Source: Cryptomeria japonica (taxonomy: Eukaryota; Streptophyta; Pinopsida; Cupressales; Cupressaceae). From it: 64,000 bases of DNA. Location: the NCBI RefSeq assembly GCF_030272615.1, contig NC_081406.1, positions 115,723,783-115,787,782 on the forward strand, given 5' to 3'. This document shows, one piece after another, positions 1 to 11,786 of the stretch (its first letter is position 1; the number at the start of each line of letters is the position of its first letter). The position numbers and the translations under genes were made by a program. The notes beneath the pieces were generated by a model. That model was not told the origin of the DNA. It made no database searches and saw nothing but the letters and a program-made list of their open reading frames with translations.

Positions 1-994
1 TTGATTAAGTAATTCAAAATTATTTAATTAATTTCTTAATCTTAATTCTATATTATTCTCCTATTCACATCATTTTGCCATCTCATCATTATGCGGCTAA
101 ATAAATTAATTTTTTCGTATTATTTAAATTGTCACATTAACTCTGAACTTCTAAGTCTTAGTCAAGAGGAGGAAGAAACCTAGCTATCCTCCTATTTCCT
201 ATATTCTCTCCACTGCTCCTACATCTTTGGAAGAGGTTTATTCCACCTCAACTTAGTCGACATCCACTTGTCTTGCATTCCCTTGATCATCTCCAACCAT
301 CTTATATTCTTGGATTTTCATCTTTGGTCAAGGTGAGCATTCTGTCACTTGGACTCTTCTACCTCCTTTTTCTCTCACATTCTAACCAAATATTTTCAGC
401 CATTTCTTTGTCAAGATTCACTCTCAACCATTGATCCTTTCCATGTAGGACTTTTCTCCTGTAAACTCTATAAAAAGAGTTTTTCTCCAACATTTTGAGG
501 CTAATTATTATCAACCATTTTAGAGCAATCTAGAAATTCACAATAATCAAGCATTTAAAGTTTGCCTTAGGCTTAGTATCATTGTAGCAAAATCATAGCA
601 TATCATCTATCCACCATAGTTTTGCTTATTATCACCATCTAGTTGTATTTCCCATATAGTTTCCATACCACATTAGTCCATTTAGCTTTAGTCATCTTGA
701 AGGAACAATTGTGCAATTTGAGAGCAATCGGTAGAGAGTAGCAAGATCTGAAGTTATTAGGATACAATGAGACAACTTTGAAGATTACCTGACTATTTTT
801 TTATTCTTCTACATGTTTTATTGGTAACTTGGATTTTTTTGTAAGAGTTTAGGTTGTGGTAGCTTAGTTTACAGTCATATAGATAGTTACATTTCTACAT
901 TACAATTATCAATAAAGAAAACATAGTAGTGAGACTTTCCAATAGATGGTACATCCATAGCACTAGAAATATTGCTACAAATTACCTCTAAAAC
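1..994. other. AT-rich stretch without recognisable gene
   Basis: No open frame or motif here can be supported on either strand. The composition and the Copia fragment just to the right suggest worn retrotransposon or intergenic DNA, but I cannot assign it to a family. Confidence 0.5.
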
Positions 995-1270
995 CTATTT
1001 AGCTCTAGTACTTTCAGATTTAAAATATATTTTATGTTGCTTTCCATATACACAATATTTATAGAAATCAAAATAAGCAAAGTAATGAGACAAATCATCA
1101 ACCATATTTTTATTTATGAGGTTTTTAAGAGTCTTTTCACCAATATGGCCCATCGTATTGTGCCATAGCTTACATGATATAGAGTTTTTAATTAAATTAA
1201 TATAGTTATAGTAAGTAGAAGCATCAAGTTTAAATAGGGTGCCACACCTATTACCTTTAGTTAAACTCAA
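995..1270 (-). pseudogene. Copia polyprotein fragment, GAG-pre-integrase domain
   Basis: This 91-codon frame contains the Copia GAG-pre-integrase signature. The motif LWHNTMGHIGEKTLKNL is the usual LWHxRLGHxxxxxLxxL block, and it is followed by a cysteine-containing YCVYGKQHK stretch that stands where the second half of the integrase zinc site (CxxC...GK) normally lies. In intact Copia polyproteins this segment lies between protease and the integrase core. No protease, integrase core or reverse transcriptase is recognisable beside it, so it is an isolated remnant on the minus strand. The first cysteine of the CxxC pair appears replaced by tyrosine, which supports decay. Confidence 0.75.
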
Positions 1271-2580
1271 ATTCTCTTTGCTAAACTTGCAATGACTCTT
1301 TTCAAAAGATGCAAACTATAATGCAAGAATTATGTGAAGAAACCCTTTTGGGAAAAAACTCCACACCCAAAGAAATTCTAGACTTGTATTATTATTCCTT
1401 CAAATGTGTTACATCAATACAATTTTTCTCTGTGAAAAATTGTAGCACTTCATTGCTTTAAAAACCTATTCGTAACATATGTTTCCTTGAAGTCAAGCAC
1501 TAAATAAATAGGCATGTGAGAAACCATAAATCACAATTGGTTTCGAAAACCAATTAGGCACAAATCATAAAAATAGAAAGCTTCCTCTTTCAAATTGTGA
1601 ACTTTTATCAATCTTTTCAAAGATCTTCCTCGTCTTAGCAAGCTTTCATTTATCTTTCCCCTTTTTCATGCTTTTACTATTTTGATCATTAAGGAAACAT
1701 CTTACAAGTTGTCACAATTGCATTTAGCAACTTTCATGACAACTAAAAGATAATTACAATTTTCCAATTAATTTTTTAATTCAAATATAGAAATAGTAAG
1801 GTTGAGATATTTTATCTACACAAACAATGTCCTCTCTAAAAGGAGATCCCTCAATGAAATGCAAGCAATGCCTTCAATCAGGAAAGACAATTTTTGATGA
1901 CGATAAAGATAAGAATTGTTTACCACAAAATTGTTAACATGGTTGTCCAAAACCAACACCCAAATTAGATCCACCAAAAATAAAGGATGCTTACAAGAAA
2001 AGGAGGGCCAATCACTGTAAAGTGCTATAGATGTGGGCAAAGAAAAAAAAAATGGCTATCACAAGGAGCTCCTTTATGCAACAAAAAATCAAATTATCCT
2101 CAGCAATAAATTTGTAACTCCAATGGTACTATAGGATTCTTAAGGAAGAAAATCAAGCCTCAAAATGAATGGAGGTGTTGGATCATCCCGCCAAATAATA
2201 GAAAATCCTCAATGAGGAAAACCTGCCAATCCTTGAATTGCAGATTGGAACCACCAGCCTAGACCTCATAAACACACTATTGATGAAAACTTTTAGAAAG
2301 GAAGGTGTAAAGATTTGTTATGATCCCATGTTAGAGAAGGTGTTTCCACCTTACCTAGGAATCAATCTGCAAGCCATCCTTCACACACAAGAGAAGCAAC
2401 CTTCAGATAGAATAACCCTTGCTTATAAAGTAATGATAAAAATGGGAGCACAAATAAAGTGTGACGGTAGGTACAACCACTCGCCATAAAATACATGATT
2501 TAGATAATAAAATAATAAATAATATTAGACTTTACCTAACCACCTATAAATATTAAATGTTTTGATTAGATAAATATGGG
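1271..2580. other. Unclassified repeat-like DNA with a possible zinc-knuckle relic
   Basis: No intact gene. Near 2,020 on the plus strand one frame reads KCYRCGQ, which resembles the first half of a CCHC knuckle. The remainder of the knuckle is not conserved. An 83-codon open frame at 2,238-2,489 has no family resemblance that I recognise. This may be a relic of a retroelement gag or LINE ORF1, held at low confidence. Confidence 0.3.
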
Positions 2581-3427
2581 ATAGGCCCATTACCAATACA
2601 TAATTGCCAAAAAGGCACACCAGGGGAACTCACAAGTAGTGAGTTCACCAAAAAATGAAAAACAAAAAAATGCAACCCTTTTTTGAAAGGGATACTTTTG
2701 ATTGGTGCATCAAACCATCTAGAAAAAATCCCTAAAAAGAAAAATCACCTAATAAAACCAAAGGGGTTTAGGAGGACAATGAACCATCTACGAATGGAAA
2801 CCCCTTGTACTAGAGTAGAGCAGCCAAGGGAGGATACATCAAACATCATTTTTTGAAAGGCGTCTTACAACCTTATACAAAAAGATTCACTATGAACAAT
2901 GCTACTCGTAGAAAGGGAGAAAGCCAAAATGCCCAACCTAGTCCAAAATAAGACCATTGTAGATACCAAATCATGGAACATCTCCAAAGATCCACCCCAG
3001 ATCGCCTCAATAGATCTGTTGTCCATATAATAATCGATGTCAAGACTTCAATAACCCCTACAAACAACACTATTCATAGAAATGGAAAAGGGCAAAAACC
3101 CCACTCCCATCCAAAGGAAAACCATTACAAACACCAAGAATTGGACCACCTCAAAAGGTTCACAATAGATCTCCATAATAGATCCACCATCAGCATAAAA
3201 ATATTTGTCAAAACCAACAACAAAGATCCAAACAACCCTTAGGTTTTAGAAGGCACCCCAAAACCAATCCTTAGGGAGACCATCCTTACCTAAAAATTAC
3301 CCAAAATGGCACAACAAGTGATAGAGGGAGTAATGGGCAAAGATAAAATTCCTCCATAGTGGCCACAATCTTCTAAAGCAGTAAGAGTCCAACACTGTAG
3401 CAGGTGCACACGATACAAAGCCCTCTC
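2581..3427. other. Unclassified repeat-like DNA left of the LTR element
   Basis: Short frames only and no conserved motif. The last 42 bases before the LTR element, together with its first 8 bases, recur immediately right of the element at 10,094-10,143 with three mismatches. This block is therefore part of the target locus into which the 6.7-kb element went. Confidence 0.4.
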
Positions 3428-3435
3428 TGATTAGG
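3386..3435 (+). repeat. 50-bp flank duplication, left copy
   Basis: This 50-bp block, from AGTCCAACACTGTAGCAGG onward, recurs at 10,094-10,143 with three substitutions. The two copies bracket the LTR element. The last eight bases overlap the degenerate LTR start (tgattagg). An ordinary Copia insertion would leave about 5 bp, so this is either an abnormal target duplication or a repair product. Confidence 0.8.
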
Positions 3436-4330
3436 GTTCCCACAGATACTGAGAGGGGGGGCTGAATCAGTATATGACCGGTAATGTGATTTTCTTGAAA
3501 TTGAATATGTAGAACATAAAGTAACAGTATATCGATATGCAAGAATTAATGAAAATAATAGAATCAAAAACATCCACATGAAAAGAACACCACAACATAA
3601 GATGTTTAACGAGGAAACCCAGTGTGGGAAAAACCTCGGTGGTATTTGTGACCCACAATATTCACTTACTGGCCAATAAGAGAATATTACTTACAATAGG
3701 GGCCTACACAATAAGAAGTCACACTGACTTACAATGAGGATTTACACAAATCCAATATTCTGTACTGCTTTACAATAGCATCTTCAATGCCAGATTCAGT
3801 ACCGGTTCTTGCTCTGTTCTTTACATATACCCTTGACCTACAATTCGCACATTTGGTCTGCCTTATAATTTATTATTTGCTTCCTATTCATATCCTACAA
3901 ATGTCTACAATGATCTCTTTTATATACAAGAGTCATTTTACAATTTGCCAAGTCAGCTTACAATAATAAACAAAATATTACATATCAAAAATCCTGTCAG
4001 CCTCAGTGCCGGTATACATGTTCTTTTCTATGCCAGTGTGCATCTTCTATGCCGATGTCCGTGTAGATTGATCTTGCTAATGCTGATGCACTGTCTTGTT
4101 TGAGTAATGATTTGCTAGTATAATGTCTTGTCGGTGCCATAGGATTGCAAGGTTGCCTGAGTAATGCTTTGCCGGTATAATGTCTTGTCGGTGCCATAGG
4201 ATTGCAAGGTTGCCTGAGTAATGCTTTGCCGGTATAATGTCTTGCCGGTGCCATAGGATTGCAAGGTTGCCATCAATGAGAAAACCTTCAATCACACACA
4301 ATGTCTCATTGGAGTGTCCATATGCCAACA
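3428..4330 (-). repeat. 3' LTR of the LARD-like element
   Basis: Aligns along its length with 9,234-10,094. On the plus strand it begins tgattaggg (canonical TGTTAGGG) and ends gccaaca. It carries three 57-bp internal units where its partner has two. It lacks about 36 bp present in the partner near 9,510-9,550. These indels and scattered substitutions show long independent decay. Confidence 0.85.
4102..4271 (-). repeat. 57-bp tandem repeat, three units, inside the 3' LTR
   Basis: Units start at 4,102, 4,159 and 4,216. Each begins gagtaatg and ends attgcaaggttgcc. The sister LTR has only two units (9,923-9,979 and 9,980-10,035), so copy number changed after insertion or differed at reverse transcription. 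Confidence 0.9.
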
Positions 4331-4350
4331 ATCTCCCCCTTTGGCATTGA
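4331..4350 (-). other. Polypurine tract of the LARD-like element
   Basis: On the minus strand the sequence directly upstream of the 3' LTR is a purine run ending GGGGGAGATTG. This is the usual position of the plus-strand primer of reverse transcription. Confidence 0.7.
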
Positions 4351-4519
4351 TGGCAACACTCATGAGAAATTTCAAAAAGATATCCAAAAATGTTACCAAA
4401 AATGTGAGAGCTCCCCCTGAGCATGTGATCCCTGTGTTTTGAATTTTCTCATCTACTACTCCCCCTTTGGCATCAATGACAAAGGTTAGTAGATTTTGTA
4501 GTTGTACCAATTCATAACC

Positions 4520-7500
4520 TCAACCTTGTAGTTGGGTAGTTATTATCTGAAGAATATCTCCCAAAATTAAGTTTATGCCATCCATAAACTTCTTGCTCTC
4601 CTTTATTGCTATCTCAGTTCTATATACTATACTGGTGAGATGCTGCAAGTGCTCTGTCGGTGTTTTGCTACCTTGTGTTAGTGCCTCTGAGATTTCCTTC
4701 CGCAGAGATGCTAAATAGTCCAATCTTGGACTTAGTTTAGATCTCAAGAATTTTGCCTTGTTTATTATTTTCTCTTTCTCTCTTTCTAATTTGAGCAATT
4801 CTTCCTCAAAATTTGTTATCTTTTCCTCAAAAACTGATAATGTATTGGGAGAGTTAACAAAATTATCAACAAGTTTATTGATCTCTTCCTGTACCTTGCT
4901 CATCTTTTTGTCTACATCTATGGTCAAAAAATTTATCTTATAGGTGTCTTTGTACAGAGTTTTGTACCCTTTCAATAAATTGCACAGTTCCGGTAGAAGT
5001 GTGTCAAATTCCTTGTTACACTTCTTTATTCCTTCCTCAAAGAATTTCTGTTTCTCTTTTTCTACATTTTCTTTTATAGTTTCTACCTTTGTTTGCTCAA
5101 AATTTCCAAAAATATATTTACAAAGTGTATCCAAATGGCCTAAAGAATCTTTGTTGGCTATATTACAATTGTGAGCTATTGATTTCAAAACTGGAATTGA
5201 ATCATCTATCACTTTATAAGCTTGTGAGCTATAATCAGTTATTTTCTTGATAGATTCGACCAATACCTCTATTACATTTGATGGTGACCCAACAAACTGA
5301 GTGCCGGTGGAAGTGACCATGCTAGTATTGACCTCTAGTAGGTCTGTTTGAGTCTCCATCTCTTTAAGCACTGGTTTTCCTGCATCATTTCTTACCGGTG
5401 GCATCTGTTCTGGAGCCTTTAGCTCTATTGGTTTCTCTGTTTGTGTTCCAGATTCCATCTTTTTCTCTGAATCTGCTATCGGTTTCTCTTTGTTTCCTAT
5501 TGCCGGTTGCTGTTTGTTTCTTGATTTATCTGTTGTATCCTTATCTACCACTATGTTGATTTTCTGAGTATCAACATTCACAGTATATAGGACTTCAGGA
5601 TTAGGATTATTATCCTCTATGTCCATACTCTCAGCTGTCAGTTGATCTTCTGCAGTTGTTGTTTTTACCAGTGGAGTATTTAAAGGAGGTGGGGGTAAGT
5701 TGTCTCTAATCTTGATACTTGGTGGTCCACCAACTTTACCTTTCCCTTTGTCCTTTTGACATACCAGAATGGGCTTGGGATTCATATATTCTTCTTGTTT
5801 TTCTTTTTCAACCAAGAATGTATCCCAACCATCTTCTGTTTCCTTTGAAACTTCAGTAACTCTACCTGCCATTAGTGATATTTGACGGTGTGTAGTGGAA
5901 AAAACTATCTGGTTGGCCTGAGCTATCAGATCATCAATTTCCTTAGGTGAGTTGACTAGGTATATTGCAAGTAATTTTTCTATTTTAATTTTCTTATCCA
6001 ACTCAACTATTCCTTGCCTTCTGGCCTCAAGTCTTTTATATAATTCATCAGGAATTTCATTTAGGACTTGCATCAAAAACTTTTTATACATGTCCATGTG
6101 TAATATAACACTCTCCTCGACTTGTCCTTTCTCATCATCTGATAGGGTGTCATAGATTTTCCCTATGTTTTTCAATTTACCTTCCTCTGTGATGTCATTC
6201 AGTAATATGTCAAGAGGGGCCAAGTCAGTGTTTGTCTTCTTCTTCTTTTTGGGGGTCATCTTTTTCTTAGGTGTGGCTTTCTTGACTGGAGACCTTATAG
6301 CTTGTTGCTTCTGTCTTGTCCTTCTAGGTGAAGGAGTGGTTACCGGTGAGGGGTCTCTTTTCCTAACAACTCTTTTGAAAGCTGCTGGCATATCTCCTTC
6401 TGAGAAAGTATCTACTGGTGATAGATGAGTTTCAGGTTGTTGGGCTGCCAACTCTTCTTCTATTATGCCGGTTTTCTTTAATACATCTTCTTTTATGGCT
6501 TTTTCTTGTCTGGTTCTTTTTCTCACAAATGCCTCAACCTTTTTCACTCTCTTTTTAGATTGAATTTGACTTTCGATGGTCTCAGCACTACCAAATACTT
6601 CTTCCTTTGGTTCATTGGGGGCTTCGAAAAGTGCTTTGGCATAAGTTTCCACTATGTGGTCATCTGTTTCATACCCCATCTCTGTTACCCAGACTATCCT
6701 TGGGATGACTGCTTCCATCCAGATCTCATCCTTGTATTTGTTGACAATTTCCTGTGATAGTCTGATTCTTTTATTCATTCTGACTTTTAGTGCTTGAAAA
6801 TACTCATTGATATTCTTTTCTCTATTTTCACCCATGTTGTTGAATAAGTCAGACAATTGTTTTCCTACCGGTATGTCAAATCCAAAATCCTTGTTGCCTA
6901 TACCGGGAGCCTGTTTGCTTATATGTAGCATTAAGCATATAAGTAAATTTCCAAATATAAAGGTTCCTTTCTTATCCTTCTTGATTTTGCTAAATTTTCA
7001 ATTAACTCATCTTTTAACCATTCACAGATATTGATTTTCACATTGTCCTTAACCATGTCATAAGCACTCTTTATGCATAAACTAGAAACTGAGTTAAGCC
7101 TATTAGCATGAGTTGCTTTGTAACCTAGAATCATGCTAACAAATCTAACATTTGTATCGGTCACATCATTAACCCTCAATGATCTCTTGTCGGATGTTGC
7201 ACCAGTTAAGTTTGTTACCAAGTCATTGGAGACCTTCTTGGTTTTGTCGAGTCTATTACCCATGGAAGGTAACCCTGTTACTGCTTTCATAGCTTCCTTT
7301 GTAATTTTATGCACTGAGTCAAGCCAAAAGAATGAACCATGTACCCTACTCAGAACTATCCTAACCACTTCCTTGGGAAATTCAGGAATGCAGAGGATTT
7401 CAGTGAATCCTAGGGTTTCAACAATTTTATGTTCAGGTTTCACATTCCCGAAGTTGTCACATATAACAGAATTATACATGTTTTTTATTTCTTCATCACC

Positions 7501-7697
7501 TAATTCCTCTATGTTGCAATGAATATACATTCTAGGGTCTTCTGCATAAACAACACCTTTTGGAATTTTTGAAAAAGCACCTGTGTTGTCATCTTTCTTA
7601 GCTACCTCGGGAACTAGCTGAAACACGGGCCTAGGTCATTTTATAACCTCAACTACTATAGGGTTTGCTATGAATTCAGGTGCAGAGGAGATGCCAT
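4520..7697 (-). pseudogene. Broken ORF: N-terminal domain resembling plant transposon-associated proteins, then long coiled coil
   Basis: Two large frames, 7,626-6,931 (231 aa) and 6,931-4,520 (803 aa), appear to be one former gene of about 1,060 codons starting at the ATG at 7,697. There is a frame change near 7,680. A TGA lies near 7,640, between VEVIK and PRPVF. A one-base shift lies near 6,990-7,000. In the shifted frame the protein runs on without a stop as KKDKKGTFIFGNLLICLML. The N-terminal third (HGSFFWLDSVHKITKEAMKA, then VTGLPSMG) resembles the plant-mobile / putative plant transposon protein family. The rest is lysine- and glutamate-rich, with a basic KKKMTPKKKKK stretch, a proline-rich segment and predicted coiled coils near its C-terminus. 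It sits where envelope-like ORFs lie in some plant elements, after the place pol would occupy. Function unknown. Confidence 0.65.
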
Positions 7698-8004
7698 GAT
7701 GATAAATACCTTTTTCTGCCTTTGGATGGATTGATTACTGAAGTGCTTTGCCTCTTGGCTTGGAATGCCTTAGCTCAGAAATCTTCGCTCTCTCTGAAAG
7801 TTTGAATTCATGGTGAAATGAAATGGAGCCAAAAACCTTATTTTATAAAGTCTTTTCTATTACCTACCACATTAATTGCTTGCCGGTAATGTATTAGCTC
7901 AACTTTATTTGCCGGTAATGAAAGATTTTCAACTTCTTTTCTCTAACCTAGGGAATAATAGCACATGTGTCATTTGATTTGCCAAACCCTCAAGATAATT
8001 TTCT
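7698..8004. other. Spacer between the knuckle region and the long ORF
   Basis: On the minus strand this is non-coding in all frames beyond short runs. In an autonomous relative the pol region would be expected here, and no trace of it is visible. Confidence 0.5.
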
Positions 8005-9163
8005 TCAATTTGATGAAGAACATCCTGCCAGTGGAGAATTGCTCTGTCCTACCGGTGGAGCACAATATTGTCCTGCCAGTGAAGCATTTGTTGGTTCAAC
8101 CGGTGGAGGAGTATCCCCAATTTTTAGATCACCTTTTCTATTCCATTGCTTTGAAAATTCTTGCTTAACCTCTTCAACCTTTTCTTTACCTTTCAAGCTA
8201 GTACTTCTGTTATCTATCGGTGTACCTTTACTTCTACAAAATTTAGCAATATGACCAATCTTGTTACATGCATAACAAGTTACATTATTTTTCCAAATGG
8301 CTTTCCCATAACCTATGCCGGTTTGTGTTCTACATTTATTTGATAAATGACCAAATCTTCCACATATATAACATCTTACATTCATTTGTAGTTTTCAGAG
8401 TTATGACCAATTTTGTTGCATTTGGAGCATTGACCGGTAGGAGGATTGATATTCTGATAATTCCTAGATCTACATTCATTTGCCCTATGACCATATTTAT
8501 TATATTTAAAGCATTTTCCATTGAATTTGTAAGTATTAGAAGGTCTTACCAGTTTGCTATGACCCTGGGTATTTGCAGTACTGGAGCTTTCTCCAACTTC
8601 AAATCCAATTCCAGAAGTGTCACCTTTGGGTTTTTGATTCTTCAATAAGGTATCAAGTTCTTCTGAGCTTTTCTTGAATTTTTCTTTGTGTTGATTTGCA
8701 GTTTCCAATTCCCTTTCCAAGATTTATTTTTGTCTCATTAGTTCATTCGAGTCATTCTGAGTATGCATCTAATCTATCTTCAACATGTCATTTTCATAGC
8801 TAAGTCTTGTGTTCTCATTTGCTGCATCACTTAGTCTTTTGGTCAATTCTTCTTCATTTTTCTTTCCGTCCTCAATCTCTTTGGAAAATCTCATAGTCAT
8901 ATCCTGCATTACATTTTTTTTTGTCATGATCTCTTGTTTCAATTTGCTTATCATATCATTTAGTGATTCCTTTTCGTCATTCTCATTTTGCAATTTTTCA
9001 CAAAGTTCTCTTCTCTTATTTCTTGTAACAGTAAGATTTTCTTGAAGTGCCTGAATAATATCCTGAGCTTGCTTTTAAATCATCTTCTAATTTGATATTT
9101 TTCAACTTCTCTGCATCATAGTCAGTAAGAGCTCCTTCAAGTTGCTTCATCAGATTTTCCATC
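8005..9163 (-). pseudogene. Gag-like coiled coil with four zinc knuckles, frameshifted
   Basis: Beginning about 60 bp after the primer-binding site, the frames read MENLMKQLEGALTDYDAEKL, then a long heptad-rich stretch (8,769-8,993), then 8,382-8,720 and 8,005-8,385. Four CCHC-like knuckles are visible: CFKYNKYGHRANEC (second Cys is Tyr), CSKCNKIGHNSENY (last Cys is Tyr), CYICGRFGHLSNKC and CYACNKIGHIAKFC (both intact). Known plant Copia gag proteins usually have one knuckle after a UBN2-type capsid domain. No capsid domain is visible here and the coiled coil follows the leader directly. The knuckles would bind nucleic acid. At least two frameshifts and a stop separate the pieces. Confidence 0.75.
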
Positions 9164-9219
9164 TTTACCGGTGTCAAGATCTTCTTCAAGCTATTAGGCT
9201 TTTGAAAATAGAGGACCAG

Positions 9220-9231
9220 GCTCTGATACCA
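9220..9231 (-). other. Primer-binding site (initiator-Met tRNA type)
   Basis: The minus strand reads TGGTATCAGAGC two bases after the 5' LTR. This matches the 3' end of plant initiator methionine tRNA and fixes the element's orientation. Confidence 0.9.
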
Positions 9232-9233
9232 AT

Positions 9234-10094
9234 TGTTAGGGTTCCCACAAATACTAAGAGGGGGGGGTGAATCATTATCTGACTGGTAATGTGATTTTCT
9301 TGAAACTAAATATGCAGAACATAAAGTAACAGTATATCGGTATGCAAGAATTAATGAAAATAACAGAATCAAAAACATCCACATGAAAAGAACACCATAA
9401 CACAAGATGTTTAATGAGGAAACCTGGTGTGGTAAAAACCTCACTACGATTTGTGACCCACAATATTCACTTATTGGCCAATAAGAGAATATTACTTACA
9501 ATAGGGGCCTGCACATGCAGGAAGGCCAACTGCCTAGAACTCACTTCTCAATAAGAAGTCACACTGACTTACAATGAGGATTTACACAAATCCAATATTC
9601 TGTACTACTTTACAATAGCATCTTCAATGCCAAATTTAGTACCGGTTCTTGCTCTGTTCTTTACATATACCCTTGACCTACAATTCGCACATTAGGTCTA
9701 CCTTATAATTTATTATTTGCTTCCTATTCATATCTTACAAATTTCTACAATGATCTCTTTTATATACAAGAGTCATTTTACAATTTGCCAAGTCAGCTTA
9801 CAATAATAAACAAAATATTACATATCAAAAATCCTATCGGCCTTAGTGCCAGTATACATGTTCTTTTCTATGTCGATGCTAGTGTAGATTGATCTTGCTG
9901 ATGTCGGTGCACTATCTTGTTTGAGTAATGCTTTGCCAGTATAATGTCTTGTCGATGCCATAGGATTGCAAGGTTTCCTGAGTAATGCTTTGCCGGTATA
10001 ATGTCTTGCCGGTGCCATAGGATTGCAAGGTTGCCATCAATGACAAAACCTTCAATCACACACAATGTCTCATTGGAGTGTCCATATGCCAATA
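9234..10094 (-). repeat. 5' LTR of the LARD-like element
   Basis: Starts TGTTAGGG next to the primer-binding site and ends gccaata, where the canonical end is gccaaca (a C-to-T change). Aligns with 3,428-4,330 and contains two 57-bp units at 9,923-10,035. Confidence 0.85.
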
Positions 10095-10143
10095 GTCCAA
10101 CACTGTAGCAGGTGCACACAATACATAGCCCTCTCTAATTAGG
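10094..10143 (+). repeat. 50-bp flank duplication, right copy
   Basis: Second copy of the block at 3,386-3,435, with three substitutions. It runs straight into host sequence (gcacctatagggtaacc) and so looks like the original arrangement. The left copy is fused to the LTR at the shared bases ttagg. Confidence 0.8.
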
Positions 10144-11786
10144 CACCTATAGGGTAACCAAGCCCCAACATTCGTTCAGAGTACACCCCCCCACAACATG
10201 AGGAAAGATACTGCCAAATAAAACATCACCACCATAAAGAACAACTAGAACAACACAAAAATACCCTCAAATAGTAGAAACCGAAACTTCAAAGCCGACC
10301 TCCATAGGGATACTTAAAGAATAGCAATAGACACTCTTAGAAACCAAGCCAAATAGAAAGGGAGAACTAAAAGAAATGCTCATAATATGAAAGGAAGAGC
10401 ACCCACACTAAGGAGAGCCAAAACCCTAGTGAACAACAACTGATATAGTAGAGAAACCCCCTCCAAATGGCCAACAACAAAAAGCAAAGGGATCCCAAAC
10501 TAAACACCATAGAGGGTAGGACCCATAGCCCATAATAAATCATCCACAACCAAGAAATTATGGGACATCATGCCCAAAAACTACAAACTAAAGATGTCTA
10601 GGAACACGGGCCACGCAACATATAACAACCAACCCTCAAACTATAGCCACACCAATAGGGAAAAAACATAGGACACAATGCATCCTGAGCCCAGGAGGGT
10701 GACGAGAGAGCACCCCATCCAATAGAGAAAAAAATAATCGCCTTAGGAAAAAAGGTAGAGGAACCAACACTAGTAGTGCCCAAGCAACAATGTATAGTGA
10801 AAGGGTAGGAAATGGGTGAGGAGAAAGCCTCCCCACAAAGCACCTTCACACCATGCACTAGATACACTAAATAGGAACCCCATCCGCAGAGGATCTCCCA
10901 TCACCAACAAAAAACACACCCACTAGGAAGGCTTCAAGGGGACCCACAAACAAGGGCACAACAAGTAAATGCAAACCCTAGTAGCCACAAAGATGGCCCA
11001 AAGCTTGGGCCAGGCCACAAGAATAGCTAGGATGTGAGTCGAAATCTCTCACAAGCACACCTGTGGCACATGAACTGACCTCCAAATGAGCCGAAATAGG
11101 GCACTAGGTAGGAGGAGGAAAAACTAAGAGCCCTCAAACCATGACTACACAAAAGAGAGCCAAGCCATTGACTAGGGAGATCCACACACCATGGCCATCA
11201 TCTTCACTACACCCATCTCCATCACCGTCACCTTCCTATGCATCTCCTACAAGCTCCCAACCTCTAGAATCCCTAGCACTCCCCTTCTTTCTCTCCATAG
11301 GAAACTTTTCACATAGATACAATTTACCTATTTGCTGGGACATCATTCTTGAAAAAGTAACCTGTTTTGGTTGTTACAAAAGATCTTACTTTAGAAACAT
11401 TAAATGTTGGTTACCCTATTTAAAAATTAATAAACATAAACATGTAAGCCATTATTTAATCCAACCTAAAGCAATGATAATCAGTCTAAACATAAACTAT
11501 CACGAAAAATACAAATTATCAAAGTTCTTTGAAGATTGTTATATCTATGAGTATCCCTTACATTTTCGTTTGAAAAATATACATTCCTAGAAAAAAATAC
11601 TTATGTAATCTTACACAAATAAAGAAAAGCATATAAAAATTATATTTTAGAAAAATATTAAAAAACTCTTATGATTTAATTTTTTTTATATAATAAAATT
11701 TTCAACCATGAGAAAATTCTTTGCCTTAATAAATTTATTAGCCTATATGGATATAACTTTAGTTTGACATCCCTTTGAAACAAAAC
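10144..11786. other. Unclassified repeat-like DNA
   Basis: About 1.6 kb with short frames on both strands and no recognisable domain. It is relatively GC-rich up to about 11,300 and AT-rich after that. A 149-codon frame at 11,141-11,590 opens with serine/proline-rich low complexity and is not supported as a gene. Confidence 0.4.

Larger units (their letters stand above)
3428..10094 (-). mobile_element. Non-autonomous LTR retrotransposon (LARD-like) with zinc knuckles and a coiled-coil ORF
   Basis: Two direct repeats (3,428-4,330 and 9,234-10,094) flank an internal region read on the minus strand. Just inside the right LTR the minus strand reads TGGTATCAGAGC, the standard plant primer-binding site complementary to initiator-Met tRNA. 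Just inside the left LTR is a purine tract (CAAAGGGGGAGA on the minus strand). This makes the right copy the 5' LTR. The interior encodes a gag-like coiled coil with four CCHC-type knuckles and then a long ORF of about 1,060 codons. I find no protease, integrase, reverse transcriptase or RNase H, so the element must have depended on a partner for mobility. The LTR termini have lost perfect TG...CA ends, and both coding parts are broken, so it is old. Confidence 0.85.

Noticed and set aside
4003-4510. Open frames with repeated MAPxRHYTGKALLRQPCNP
   Set aside because: They are readings of the 57-bp tandem units inside an LTR, not a repeat protein.
6929-6933. TAATG overlap of stop and start between the 231-aa and 803-aa frames, suggestive of coupled re-initiation
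   Set aside because: The 803-aa frame stays open and protein-like upstream of its ATG (KKDKKGTFIFGNLLICLML), so a one-base frameshift near 6,990-7,000 explains the arrangement better.
11141-11590. 149-codon open frame
   Set aside because: Low-complexity serine/proline start, no domain, no neighbouring support.
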